Source: Bacteriovoracaceae bacterium (GTDB lineage: Bacteria > Bdellovibrionota > Bacteriovoracia > Bacteriovoracales > Bacteriovoracaceae). From it: a stretch of DNA of 61,958 bases. The stretch covers positions 1 to 61,958 of the forward strand of contig JAOARC010000017.1 in the NCBI GenBank assembly GCA_025210745.1. Reading direction: 5' to 3'. Shown piece by piece: positions 1 to 8,920 of this stretch. How positions within the stretch are numbered: position 1 is the first letter of the stretch; each line of letters begins with the position of its first letter. Below the pieces are notes generated by a model that saw only the letters and a program-made list of their open reading frames with translations, was not told the DNA's origin and did not search any database. The position numbers and the translations under genes were made by a program.

Positions 1-2
1 AA

Positions 3-1223
3 GCTGGAGATTACAAATTGAGAATTAAAGACTCATTGGGTGGAATGACTTGGGTTGATATTGTGGCAAATAAAGGTGCTAGTTCTTTTACAACAGGTGC
101 TGTTACAACAGGTGGGCGCAAAAGAATTATGAGCGTTGGTGACTACGATAATGATGGCAATCTTGATTTTACTGTAGCACATCTTGTTTCTGGTTCTTGG
201 CGAGTTAGAGGATATAAAGGAGACGGAAACTCTGGCCATACTTATGACCAAGAATTTGGAAGTGGTTATATTTCACAACTTGTCGACTTACAAGCTGATG
301 GCGACCTTGATATCGCCTACACAGATATCGTAGGAAATAGACTTTGTTATAGACTACAAAACCCGGATAAAACTTTTGCCACTGCTGTTTGCCAAAATAT
401 ACCAGCCCCCTTTGCTGGAACATTATATCCTTATAATTTAAAAGCGATCTTTTTAAATGAAGATGATTTACCTGATTTTGTTTTTGGAGGATCTAATACA
501 GATGGAGTCGCTTATCATGTTACATCTAATGCTGATGGAACGCTTAATACAATAAAAGTATACAATACTCCATCTGGGCAAGTTCATATGTCTCATCTAG
601 GCTTAAGTGTCGGAGATATGAATAACGATGGATACGAAGATGCTGTTTTTGATGGAGCGATTGCTGGTGGAACAAAACAATTTGTAACTTATTTAAATGG
701 TGGAGAATCAAATATCATGAGTCATTCATTATATTCATCTGCCTCTTACTCTGGAGGAAATGGAGGTTTAAATCCAGGCGTATGTATAGCTGATCTTAAT
801 AATGATGGGTTTAAAGATTTTATGACTAGAAATCAAAGCTCTCCATTTTATACTTACTTAAATGATGCAACTATGACCTATACTTTAAATGATTCATCAT
901 TTAGAACATACATGTCAGGAAATCCATCTTCCACATGGCACCATGATTGTACCGATTTTGATGGTGATGGACACATGGATATTATTGCTCCAATGGCAAA
1001 TAGATACTATATGAATGGTGGTAATGAGCAAGCCTTTTTCTACGCAACAGGAGATGGATCAGGAGGATTAAATAATGCTCTATTTTTTGAATCAAGCTAT
1101 CATCATGCTTGGTGGCAAAATGGAACAATGCAATTTGGTGACTTTAATAATGACGGTGTATTAGACTTTATAGCAGCTTCTGATGACAATGGAGCACTAT
1201 ATGTACAAGAAGGTGTAGAATAA
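3..1223 (+). CDS. FG-GAP/VCBS repeat protein, 5'-truncated by the window edge
   Basis: The reading frame is open to the left edge, so the N-terminus lies outside the window; 407 codons are visible, ending in TAA. The protein is built from repeated Asp/Asn-rich calcium-binding loops of the DxDxDGxxD type, for example GDYDNDGNLDF, GDMNNDGYEDAVF, ADLNNDGFKDFM, TDFDGDGHMDII and GDFNNDGVLDFI. These are the hallmark of FG-GAP/VCBS beta-propeller blades, as in integrin alpha chains and many secreted bacterial proteins. About seven blades are visible. The likely role is an exported or surface-displayed binding protein; the ligand cannot be deduced. A TTG at position 18 is just an in-frame codon and not the start. 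The family call is firm, the function unknown. Confidence 0.85.
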   Translation, partial: AGDYKLRIKDSLGGMTWVDIVANKGASSFTTGAVTTGGRKRIMSVGDYDNDGNLDFTVAHLVSGSWRVRGYKGDGNSGHTYDQEFGSGYISQLVDLQADGDLDIAYTDIVGNRLCYRLQNPDKTFATAVCQNIPAPFAGTLYPYNLKAIFLNEDDLPDFVFGGSNTDGVAYHVTSNADGTLNTIKVYNTPSGQVHMSHLGLSVGDMNNDGYEDAVFDGAIAGGTKQFVTYLNGGESNIMSHSLYSSASYSGGNGGLNPGVCIADLNNDGFKDFMTRNQSSPFYTYLNDATMTYTLNDSSFRTYMSGNPSSTWHHDCTDFDGDGHMDIIAPMANRYYMNGGNEQAFFYATGDGSGGLNNALFFESSYHHAWWQNGTMQFGDFNNDGVLDFIAASDDNGALYVQEGVE

Positions 1224-1231
1224 GTTTTCTT

Positions 1232-1261
1232 AGGTTTTATTTAACAAAATAAATAAAATCT
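1232..1261 (+). terminator. weak AT-rich hairpin after the FG-GAP gene
   Basis: A 12-bp stem (AGGTTTTATTTA pairing with TAAATAAAATCT, one G-T pair) with a 6-nt loop begins 8 bases after the stop codon. There is no T-run after it, so it may be a 3'-end-stabilising or Rho-independent-like structure rather than a strong terminator. Confidence 0.3.
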
Positions 1262-1357
1262 ACTGACTTTAGTCCAAAAAATGCAATTCAACTGAATTTT
1301 CCTTTGCAAACTTTCGATATACTTCTTTGCGATTATAGATCAAAAAGGAGTATATAA

Positions 1358-3817
1358 ATGATTAAGTACAGTTTTTTTACTATTGCTATATTTCTCACAT
1401 TGTATTCAAAGGAAAGTATAGCTGTAACTTGTTTTGTCTTCCCAGGTTTTAATAAAATTCAATCAGCTATAAGTACTGGATGTACTAATCTCAATTTAGC
1501 AACTGGAACATATTATGAAAATGGTAACATTATTATACCGCCAGGTTTTGCCGTAAATATACATGGTAAAAACTCTATTATCTTTCCCTCTGCAACAAAA
1601 ATAAAAAGAGGAATCTCAGGTACAACTCATCAACCAAGTATTTTTATCAATGAAGGATCATTAAATGTTTTTAACTTAACCTTTGATGATACTTATTACC
1701 ATCCTACAACAGGAGTTATTACTCCTCCACCAGTCATTGCTCAAGATGGTGGTTTTATCAACAACTCCCTCTCATCATCTCAGCTTCTTCTTAATTCTGT
1801 TGAAGTTCTTAGATCATATGCTCAAAGAGGTGGAGCTATATTTAATAAAGGACAAGCAACTATTGTAAAGTCATCTTTAATAGAAAATGATGCTGATGTA
1901 TCAGGAGGAGCTATATATAATGAAGGTGCTCTTTTAATAAAAGAAAACTTTTTTAAAGAAAATAAATCTTCTCAAGAAGGAGGTAGTATATTTAGCTCTC
2001 AGGACTTTATTTCACAAAAAAATGAATTTAATAATAATAAATCTGTAAAAGGTGGAGCTATTTATGCTCTTGAATATCTTAATAATGAAGTTAGTGAAGA
2101 CTTATTTAAATCAAACTCGGCAAGTTATGGTGGCGCTATTTTTCTAGAGCCATCTTTAACTCATTGTAATTATCGAGACTTTTCTATACAAAAGTCTCAT
2201 TTCGATAGTAACTCTGCATATCAAGGAGGCGCTATTTTTATCACAAATTGCCCAGATAATTCTAATATACCTAGTACCTCTCAAGCTGATTCACCTCACT
2301 ACTTTATTCACGAAAGTATCTTTATAGAAAATGATGCTACCGGAAAGTTCTTTGTTACAAATATTGATGGTGAACCGCATACTATAAAAATTGATGCTCT
2401 AGGCGGTGCAATTATGGCCACAGGCGATTACGTCATAGAAAGCTCCTTAAATCAATATTTAGAAAATACGGCTCAAAATACAATGGTAGATAAGGTTGCA
2501 GGTGGGGCTATATATACTAATATGAATCAAACGAATTTTTTTCACCGTTATGAAAAATTATCTCATAATAATGATCTTTTTAAGAAGAATAAAACGATTA
2601 CAACTAATTATAATTCTTCAAATGGAGGTGGTGCTATTTACGCTAGGACAGTGGAAACAATCATTCACTCGACTCAATTTGAAGAAAATTTTGCAAAAGG
2701 ATTTGGAGGAGCTATCTACTCTCAAGGTTTAAGTAAAAGTTCTCCTGAAAATCCGTCTCCTATTATTTCTAATTTTCAACTCGTTGATTCTAGTTGTATC
2801 GAAAATAAAGCTCTGATCACATCAGGGGATGGTGAAGGCGGATGTCTTTATGCTCAAGGAAATGGCTTAACCGAGTCACCTTTACATATAATGATAACAA
2901 ACTCTATTTTAGAAAAAAATGCAGCAGATACAAGTGGAGGTGGTATAAGTCTTAGACGAGCAGACCTGATCAATATAACAAATACAAATATCATCGATAA
3001 TACAGCAGACATTCATGGTGGTGGAATATACTCCTACTCACATCCCTCATCTGTATACCTTACTGACTCAAAATTAGTAAAGAATCAGTCTCAGAATTAT
3101 GGAGGGGCTGCTTATTTTAAAAATAATGATTTTTTAAAAATTGTGCATTCTAATATTGAAGATAATGAATCTGGCTTAGATTTATTTTCGTCTCAAAAAT
3201 CAGGAGGAGGATTTAAAATAGAAGAAACACACTCTCTTATTGAAAAATCGTCTTTTATTAATAATAAATCTCACTTTTCAGGAGGTGCTATTGATCAAGA
3301 AGGAGACAACTATCTGATCATAGAAGACTCTAGCTTTCTAGATAATTTTGCTGATGACCATGGAGGTGCTCTTTATCTTAATGGTGCCGCAACTTTCTCA
3401 GGAGTAAGTTCTTCACTTAAAAATCTTACGTTTTACAACAATTCTACAGGTTCTAGTGCTCTATATCTTTCTGGAGCAAGTATAAGTACGATAGGAACAA
3501 CGTCTATTTCTATGTATAACTCTATATTAGAAAGTTCAGGTTTAAAAGCGACCTGTGCTATATCTTCAGGGTCAACTTTAACAATAGATACAAATACAAT
3601 AAACTTAGAATACCCAAATAATTGTATTGGAAGTACAACAATATCAAGTTCCGTTTTTTCAATAACAACAAAGCAAACAGATGGGATAACTTATTACATG
3701 GAATTTACTCCATCATCTTTTGCTGATAATGGAGGCGATAATTTAACTTGTACAATACAAGACCAAACTTTTAATTCTAGAGCTACTTATTGTGACCTAG
3801 GAGCTTGGGAAAACTAA
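1358..3817 (+). CDS. exported GGAI-repeat (polymorphic outer-membrane-type) beta-helix protein
   Basis: The 819-residue protein starts with a signal peptide (about residues 1-22, ending SIA) and an AAGGAG ribosome site sits just upstream of ATG. From about residue 160 to 690 it carries many GGA(I/L)(Y/F) motifs (GGAIFN, GGAIYN, GGAIYA, GGALYL) spaced about 20-35 residues, each followed by Ser/Asn-rich strands such as SxFxxNxA. This is the Chlamydia POMP/right-handed parallel beta-helix repeat pattern, typical of secreted or surface adhesins. No autotransporter beta-barrel is obvious at the C-terminus, so anchoring is unclear. The gene stands alone, bounded by a strong terminator downstream. 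A role in prey or surface attachment is inference. Confidence 0.8.
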   Translation: MIKYSFFTIAIFLTLYSKESIAVTCFVFPGFNKIQSAISTGCTNLNLATGTYYENGNIIIPPGFAVNIHGKNSIIFPSATKIKRGISGTTHQPSIFINEGSLNVFNLTFDDTYYHPTTGVITPPPVIAQDGGFINNSLSSSQLLLNSVEVLRSYAQRGGAIFNKGQATIVKSSLIENDADVSGGAIYNEGALLIKENFFKENKSSQEGGSIFSSQDFISQKNEFNNNKSVKGGAIYALEYLNNEVSEDLFKSNSASYGGAIFLEPSLTHCNYRDFSIQKSHFDSNSAYQGGAIFITNCPDNSNIPSTSQADSPHYFIHESIFIENDATGKFFVTNIDGEPHTIKIDALGGAIMATGDYVIESSLNQYLENTAQNTMVDKVAGGAIYTNMNQTNFFHRYEKLSHNNDLFKKNKTITTNYNSSNGGGAIYARTVETIIHSTQFEENFAKGFGGAIYSQGLSKSSPENPSPIISNFQLVDSSCIENKALITSGDGEGGCLYAQGNGLTESPLHIMITNSILEKNAADTSGGGISLRRADLINITNTNIIDNTADIHGGGIYSYSHPSSVYLTDSKLVKNQSQNYGGAAYFKNNDFLKIVHSNIEDNESGLDLFSSQKSGGGFKIEETHSLIEKSSFINNKSHFSGGAIDQEGDNYLIIEDSSFLDNFADDHGGALYLNGAATFSGVSSSLKNLTFYNNSTGSSALYLSGASISTIGTTSISMYNSILESSGLKATCAISSGSTLTIDTNTINLEYPNNCIGSTTISSSVFSITTKQTDGITYYMEFTPSSFADNGGDNLTCTIQDQTFNSRATYCDLGAWEN

Positions 3818-3829
3818 ATTTTTACTCAA

Positions 3830-3864
3830 AGATTAGTCGGTAGTATAACCGACTAATCTTTTAA
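3830..3864 (+). terminator. Rho-independent terminator of the GGAI-repeat gene
   Basis: A perfect 12-bp stem, AGATTAGTCGGT with ACCGACTAATCT, and a 6-nt loop starts 12 bases after the stop codon and is followed by TTTTAATTTTTT. Confidence 0.9.
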
Positions 3865-3983
3865 TTTTTTAATTTATCATTAATCAAAAAATAATGTACT
3901 TGTTGCATAACAGATGGACTATAATCCCATCGTATAATGACTTACTGGCATGGCAACAAAGTCTTTCATTCCATTAAATTTTA

Positions 3984-4694
3984 TTAATCTACATGATGAA
4001 GAAACCATACAGCTGACCAACCAATTGCCGTCAAGGCTCCTGTTGCGATAACAAATGGAAGGGCTGAAACTCCTAAGGCTAACAATATTAAACCGATAGC
4101 TAAGAAGATTGGCGCAACTAAAGTAGAAATTAAAAGAAAAATCATTATAACATTTCCAGGATCAACATTTATAGATGCTGGTTTTCGATCTCTCTTTGTT
4201 TTATTGATTTGACCTATTTTATTAATTGTTAATTCTTCAATTCTATTTTTTAAATATTGCTCATATCCACCTTGAATTGCTATTTCACTTATAAACGAAT
4301 TCCATAATTCATATTTAGATTTAACAACTATAATATTATTAAGACTATTTTTTACATCCATTTTCGTCAAATTAGACTTATAAGAGATTTTGGAAATTAA
4401 TCTCTCATTTTTTAATATTTTTTTAATTATTTTCTTAGCTCTAACATAACCTTTTTCAAAGCGACTTTTTACTAGTTCTTTTTGCTCCACTTCAGTTAGC
4501 TTTTTTGCTCTTTTCAATTCTTTCTTAAGCTTCTTTAAAGTTTTTTTCTTTGAAAAAATAGAGCTTTTTATTTTTTCGAGACCCATTAAATTAACAATCG
4601 CTTCATCTTCTTGTGTTTCACTAACATATCCGTAAGCAAAAGCTTGATTACACGTAAATGTAAAAAGAATAAATAATAAGAATATTTGTTTCAT
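3984..4694 (-). CDS. exported coiled-coil membrane protein of unknown function
   Basis: A 236-residue protein that I do not recognise. It has a clean signal peptide (cleavage likely after AFA, about residue 20), then a very Lys-rich helical region (about 45-90, many KKLKK-type runs) suited to coiled coil or nucleic-acid/anionic-surface contact. It ends with two hydrophobic segments (about 180-201 and 205-230) that form a hairpin in the membrane. An RBS (AAGGAG) precedes ATG on the minus strand. It is monocistronic, lying between a convergent neighbour and the intergenic terminator at 4834-4864. Confidence 0.6.
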   Translation of the reverse strand: MKQIFLLFILFTFTCNQAFAYGYVSETQEDEAIVNLMGLEKIKSSIFSKKKTLKKLKKELKRAKKLTEVEQKELVKSRFEKGYVRAKKIIKKILKNERLISKISYKSNLTKMDVKNSLNNIIVVKSKYELWNSFISEIAIQGGYEQYLKNRIEELTINKIGQINKTKRDRKPASINVDPGNVIMIFLLISTLVAPIFLAIGLILLALGVSALPFVIATGALTAIGWSAVWFLHHVD

Positions 4695-4833
4695 CTACTT
4701 CTCCTTTAATTCATTTTGTTATAAGTAACCTAATACTTTTTATTGGTAGAAGTAAGGTTTTTAATTTAAAATGATGTTTTTTTTCACATCATGGAAAAAC
4801 TTATATATAAATAAAATCTAGGATAATTGAACT

Positions 4834-4864
4834 AAAAAAGCCTCTTACATTAAGAGGCTTTTTT
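4834..4864 (-). terminator. bidirectional-looking terminator after the Cys-rich gene
   Basis: AAAAAAGCCTCTTA, a 3-nt loop and TAAGAGGCTTTTTT form a strong stem with T-runs on both strands. It lies 20 bases beyond the stop of the minus-strand gene at 4884, which it most likely terminates. Confidence 0.9.
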
Positions 4865-4883
4865 AGTTTTTATAAAACTTTTA

Positions 4884-5798
4884 TTATCTAAAAATCCAAT
4901 TTCCACTTGCCTTGGTCTTTACCTGATCTTCATTAATAACATCAGTTAAATCAACAAGATATTCAGAATTTATAATAATACGTTTTTTAAAGGGAATTGT
5001 TACTCCTAACTGATTAAGGTCAATAGTGACTTTAATATAGTTAACCTTATCCTCTAAAATCGCAATATCTTTTATATCATTATTGAATACTAAAACGTCT
5101 CTTCCAATTCTCTTATACCTAAATAGTTTTAAATTTAAAGAAAAGTCATTAAGATTAAATCCTTTTCCCATATTGAAACTTAATATCGAGTTTGAAATTT
5201 GAACTTTATTAATACCATTTCCAAGTGCCGATTTAGCAAGAGAAATATCTTCTAAAATAGCAGTATAAGAAATTGTTCTAAAAACTGTATCTCCACTATT
5301 TTCAGTTGTATCAATATCTTTATAGAGTTTTACTAAAAAGTTGCCTGAACTTTTTAATTTTAAATTATAATTTTTTCCTCTTTGTGTTAAAACAAAGTTT
5401 TCACTTGCTCTAGTAGTCGAATTATTTATGAAATTAAAGTCTACCGATGTTGACCTGTAATGATCAAATACCTGAACTGGCACTTGTCTATAAACCCAAC
5501 ATGTATAAGGTCTTTGAACCTGAACATTTCTACAAACTCGTCTTGTATTGCATACATTACGACATCTTCCATTTTGGCATACCTGTCTACAATTGTATCT
5601 TTCATTATAACATCTTCTTTGTAATTCCGTTCTATAACATGTCGACCTAACCCTCTGAGTTCTATATTCAGTTCTCGTAACTTCTGTATTTAATTCAATA
5701 GAACGATGATTATCTCCAGTGTATGTAAAACTTTTTGTGTCTGTTGTGTCCGCAAACAAATTAAAAGATAGTATTAATAAAAATGATAAAAACTTCAT
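4884..5798 (-). CDS. exported Cys/Arg-rich protein of unknown function
   Basis: A 304-residue protein with a signal peptide (about 1-16, ending LFA). Residues about 50-105 form an unusual Cys- and Arg-rich block with eight cysteines, several in CxxVC or CxNVC spacing (RQVCQNGRCRNVCNTRRVC), which in the periplasm would form disulfides. The C-terminal two thirds is Asn/Ser-rich beta-type sequence with no recognised domain. I know of no function; a secreted, disulfide-stabilised surface or periplasmic protein is the safest reading. It is transcribed divergently from the gene at 5968, with 169 bases between them. Confidence 0.6.
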   Translation of the reverse strand: MKFLSFLLILSFNLFADTTDTKSFTYTGDNHRSIELNTEVTRTEYRTQRVRSTCYRTELQRRCYNERYNCRQVCQNGRCRNVCNTRRVCRNVQVQRPYTCWVYRQVPVQVFDHYRSTSVDFNFINNSTTRASENFVLTQRGKNYNLKLKSSGNFLVKLYKDIDTTENSGDTVFRTISYTAILEDISLAKSALGNGINKVQISNSILSFNMGKGFNLNDFSLNLKLFRYKRIGRDVLVFNNDIKDIAILEDKVNYIKVTIDLNQLGVTIPFKKRIIINSEYLVDLTDVINEDQVKTKASGNWIFR

Positions 5799-5967
5799 AA
5801 AGACTCCTTATTTATCTCTTCTTGTAATAATACTTGTGTAAAAATTATCTGTAAGGGGGCTATGCGTCAAGAATTAACTAGGAAGTATTTTCATAGTAGC
5901 GTCATAAAACTACACATTTATTTACCAAGCATATAAGCTCTGCTTCTTAGTATAATAAGGGGATTTT

Positions 5968-7857
5968 ATGAAAAAGATTATAGGTCTTTATTTTATCAGT
6001 TCATTAACTTTTAGTGCTCTTGCATCTGAAATGAGAAGAAAACCATATCCAAAAATTTATCCATTCGTTCCACTCAAAACAAAAGACATTCATAACGATG
6101 TTAAAAGAATGTCTGAAGATAAAAATGCACTCATTAATATATTTGATATGTACAATGCTGGGTTACTTAAATCTAATGCAACTAAAGTAACACCTTGGGT
6201 TTCAACTTATTGGCCACTAAACAAAGGAGGGATTGCTGACCCTTATCATGGTGGAAAATCTGCTAGAAGTGATGTTATTAGGCCAAGAAAAACAATTAGC
6301 TGGAGACATAATTATAACAGACTAAAAAATCGATATAGAAAGGATATGGCAAATTGGTCTGAGGCGGCTTTATCAATGCTCTCCCCAAGTGAAAAATATG
6401 ACCTACTCTTAGGAGATGAAAGCTTTGATCTGACAAATAAAGTTTTAGATTACATGTACAAATGGGGCTCTAAAAAAGAATATGGCTTCTTAAAGACTGG
6501 AAGTCTAAATCCTCTTGGCGGAAGCTCTTATGAATATGCCAAGTTTATGTTTGCTAATAAATATAAAGATAAAAATGGTGATGTTTATAGAAGTGTTAGG
6601 GCTGCTCTTAGTGATGCTGTCAAACTAAGAGGTGGTATTGTCGATCAAACAGCATTTAATATATACAAAAGAAGAGGTGGTAATTTTTTAAATATCCTCA
6701 ACCAACAAATGCTAAAGGCAGCTAATAATAATGAAGCTTCAAACTATGTACTTAAAAAGAAAAATGACCTTATGGCCCTTTGGGAAGGTATATGTAATGG
6801 ATGGTCAACAGCAGCAGGTATTGTACCAAGACCTTTAAATTCGTTTGAAATTGAACTTCATACTGGAAAGAAATTAAAATTTTATCCAGAAGATGTAAAA
6901 GCACTTATTTCTCTGTATTGGTTTAATTCATTTATTCAAAACTCTAAGTTTGACTTTGAAGACAAAAAAACAGGACAAATGAAGTTCACTGGTGGAACCT
7001 TAATGCAAGGAAAAAGGTGTAATGAAAAATCACCTAAAAAAGACGAATGGGGAAGATTTTATGATTCAAAGCCTGATGCCTTTGCAGGAACAGGAAAAAT
7101 AGAAGCAAGATGTGTAGGAGTTCATCCAGCAATTTGGCATATGTCACTTGTAAATTTAATCGGTAAGCAAAAGCGTAGTTTTATTGTTGAAAGAAAAATC
7201 AAAGCTGCTGTTGATAACCACCCTATGAGTGACTACAGTATGACATTTTTTAATCCCTATACAGGAAATTTCACTCACATTACAGATGCCATAAAACCAC
7301 TTAATAGTAACGATGTATTTAGAAAGTTTAGAAACAAAAATACAAAATATTTATTAGGTGTTAAAGCAAATATTGCATATATAGACTGGAAAAGGCCTGT
7401 TCGATACATAAGCGAAACAGAAAAGCTTGATATTGCGAATAAACATTATGTTGAAATGATGTATGACCTTGAATTGGACTCTCAGGGTAATATTATAGGA
7501 GGTCAATGGAGAGCAACAAAAAAGGGAAAAAGAGGATCAAGAAAAGGAAGAAAGCAGCCTGACTTCTTTTGGGTTGTGACAAAGGACTGGAAAAAGTCAG
7601 GTCTTTTTGAAGAAAAATCTTGGCTTGAAAAGTGGAAAGATACAAGGTTTGCTCCACCAAAGTCATGGTTAGTTGAAGCAAAAAAATCACATGCTCTTAA
7701 ATTTGAAAAAACTCATAAGAATAACTGGAACGAAAAATGTGAAGTTATTGATCAAAGATCAGGCAAACTTTTTAAAGTGCCTTGTGAATTCGAAGAAGAT
7801 AAGCCTCAACCTCTTTTAAATGTTATAAATAAACTGATCGAGTTATCTCGAAAATAA
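5968..7857 (+). CDS. exported transglutaminase-like (elicitor-type) protein, tentative
   Basis: A 629-residue protein with a signal peptide (about 1-19, ALA-SE) and an AGGGG ribosome site. Two blocks suggest a Cys-His hydrolase/transferase fold: WEGICNGW at residues 272-279 with candidate nucleophile Cys276, and GVHPAIWH at 384-391 with candidate His386/His391. The arrangement resembles the transglutaminase-elicitor family of oomycetes and some bacteria, but this is motif-level recognition only. The C-terminal part is Lys/Trp-rich, including a basic stretch near residue 515-530. A secreted cross-linking or protease-like activity is inference; it could be another papain-like family. Confidence 0.5.
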   Translation: MKKIIGLYFISSLTFSALASEMRRKPYPKIYPFVPLKTKDIHNDVKRMSEDKNALINIFDMYNAGLLKSNATKVTPWVSTYWPLNKGGIADPYHGGKSARSDVIRPRKTISWRHNYNRLKNRYRKDMANWSEAALSMLSPSEKYDLLLGDESFDLTNKVLDYMYKWGSKKEYGFLKTGSLNPLGGSSYEYAKFMFANKYKDKNGDVYRSVRAALSDAVKLRGGIVDQTAFNIYKRRGGNFLNILNQQMLKAANNNEASNYVLKKKNDLMALWEGICNGWSTAAGIVPRPLNSFEIELHTGKKLKFYPEDVKALISLYWFNSFIQNSKFDFEDKKTGQMKFTGGTLMQGKRCNEKSPKKDEWGRFYDSKPDAFAGTGKIEARCVGVHPAIWHMSLVNLIGKQKRSFIVERKIKAAVDNHPMSDYSMTFFNPYTGNFTHITDAIKPLNSNDVFRKFRNKNTKYLLGVKANIAYIDWKRPVRYISETEKLDIANKHYVEMMYDLELDSQGNIIGGQWRATKKGKRGSRKGRKQPDFFWVVTKDWKKSGLFEEKSWLEKWKDTRFAPPKSWLVEAKKSHALKFEKTHKNNWNEKCEVIDQRSGKLFKVPCEFEEDKPQPLLNVINKLIELSRK

Positions 7858-7860
7858 TCA

Positions 7861-7884
7861 TAAGCCCTTTTAAACAAGGGCTTA
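7861..7884. terminator. shared terminator between convergent genes
   Basis: TAAGCCCTT and AAGGGCTTA form a 9-bp stem between the stop of the plus-strand gene (7857) and the stop of msrA (7888). T-rich flanks are short, so strength is moderate. Confidence 0.6.
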
Positions 7885-7887
7885 TTA

Positions 7888-8379
7888 CTAAAAGATTTTT
7901 TCACCTAAAACATGACAATTATAGCCAGTAGGGTTTTTAGTTAAGTAATCCTGATGATATTCGGATGCTTTATGATACTTTTCTTGAAGCTCTACCCTCG
8001 TTACTATTTTATCTTGAAAATATGCAAGCTTATCAATCTTATCGATAAGATCTTTTGCAGTCTTAACTTGTTCATCTTCTTTAACAAATATAATTGATCG
8101 ATATTGAGTACCAATATCATTCTTTTGACGATTTAATGTTGTAGGATCATGTAACCTGAAAAAGAAATGTAATATATCTTCTAAAGAAATGATATTTTCA
8201 TCAAACTCAACTTCAACGACTTCAGCATGTCCAGTGTGGCCTAACATGACCTCATTATATGAAGTGTAAGTATCATCTCCTCCCATAAAGCCAACGGATG
8301 TTGAAATAACTCCTTTAAGGCCTTTAAAGTAGAACTCTACTCCCCAATAACAGCCACCACCTAAATAAACTTTTGTCAT
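7888..8379 (-). CDS. msrA: peptide-methionine (S)-S-oxide reductase MsrA
   Basis: A 163-residue protein, normal length for MsrA, which reduces methionine-S-sulfoxide in oxidised proteins with thioredoxin as reductant. The active-site motif is GGCYWG (Cys10), with Tyr in place of the more common Phe. Other family blocks are present: VGFMGG, HTGHAEVVEVEFD, FFRLHDPTTLNRQ, and GTQYRSIIF. The C-terminus has one Cys (CHVLG), which could serve in resolution. No MsrB neighbour is seen. Cytoplasmic, since no signal peptide. Confidence 0.96.
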   Translation of the reverse strand: MTKVYLGGGCYWGVEFYFKGLKGVISTSVGFMGGDDTYTSYNEVMLGHTGHAEVVEVEFDENIISLEDILHFFFRLHDPTTLNRQKNDIGTQYRSIIFVKEDEQVKTAKDLIDKIDKLAYFQDKIVTRVELQEKYHKASEYHQDYLTKNPTGYNCHVLGEKIF

Positions 8380-8469
8380 AAATTTTACCTATTACATCAT
8401 AAAAACTAATAATTTCTAATGATCACATATTTATATTATAACATAATCAAACAAACAAAGGAGATACAA

Positions 8470-8868
8470 ATGTTTGAATTTAAAGCAATAGACCATATAA
8501 ATATGTACGTTAATAATTTAGATGAAACAATTAAATTTTACAATGAAGTTTTTGGCTTTGAAGTATTAGAAGAAGGCAGAGGCTTTTCTTCAAATATACC
8601 ATTTGCCATCATTGGAAAATCTAATAAAGGGATGCTCGCAATATATGAAGATCCTGATAAAGTAAAGTTAAACCAAGGCATTAATCATATTGGTTTTAAC
8701 ATTAAGTTTACTAACAATATTTTGCAAAAGATAAAAGAGTTTGGATTAAAGATTATCTACTATAACGAGTCAGGCCTTGTAGAATATAAAAACTCTCGAT
8801 CTATCTACATCGAAGATAACACAGGATATAAAATCGAATTAAGTGATAAATTTGGTGGTGGACTCTAG
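8470..8868 (+). CDS. VOC/glyoxalase-fold protein
   Basis: A 132-residue vicinal-oxygen-chelate protein. ATG at 8470 is chosen because AAAGGAGAT sits 5 bases upstream; a longer frame from 8419 has no ribosome site. Family features are DHINMYVNNLDETIKFYNEVFGFEV at the N-terminus (metal ligand His in DHI), NHIGFNI in the second half, and SIYIEDNTGYKIELSD, with a Glu ligand near the end. These fit lactoylglutathione-lyase-like metalloenzymes, but the substrate is not predictable: the fold also covers dioxygenases and resistance proteins. The next gene, radD, follows after 33 bases and may be co-transcribed. Confidence 0.85.
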   Translation: MFEFKAIDHINMYVNNLDETIKFYNEVFGFEVLEEGRGFSSNIPFAIIGKSNKGMLAIYEDPDKVKLNQGINHIGFNIKFTNNILQKIKEFGLKIIYYNESGLVEYKNSRSIYIEDNTGYKIELSDKFGGGL

Positions 8869-8881
8869 ACTAAGTAATATT

Positions 8882-8920
8882 ATGGCCTTAACTTATATAT
8901 AATGTATAAGTTAAGGCCAT
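8882..8920 (+). promoter_or_regulatory. 16-bp perfect inverted repeat spanning the radD start codon
   Basis: ATGGCCTTAACTTATA (8882-8897) is the exact reverse complement of 8905-8920, with a 7-base loop TATAATG that contains the radD start. The right arm encodes the first residues of RadD. In mRNA this would hide the start region in a hairpin; in DNA it could be an operator. A 6-codon frame (ATG at 8882, stop TAA at 8900) ends in a TAATG overlap with radD. No Shine-Dalgarno sequence is visible for either. Confidence 0.6.

Noticed and set aside
5951..5956. TATAAT before the gene at 5968 as a promoter
   Set aside because: It would put the transcription start after the ribosome site, only a few bases from ATG; no -35 seen.
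8898..8903. TATAAT in the radD inverted-repeat loop as a -10 element
   Set aside because: The start it would give lies downstream of the conserved radD start codon, and no -35 is visible at the right spacing.
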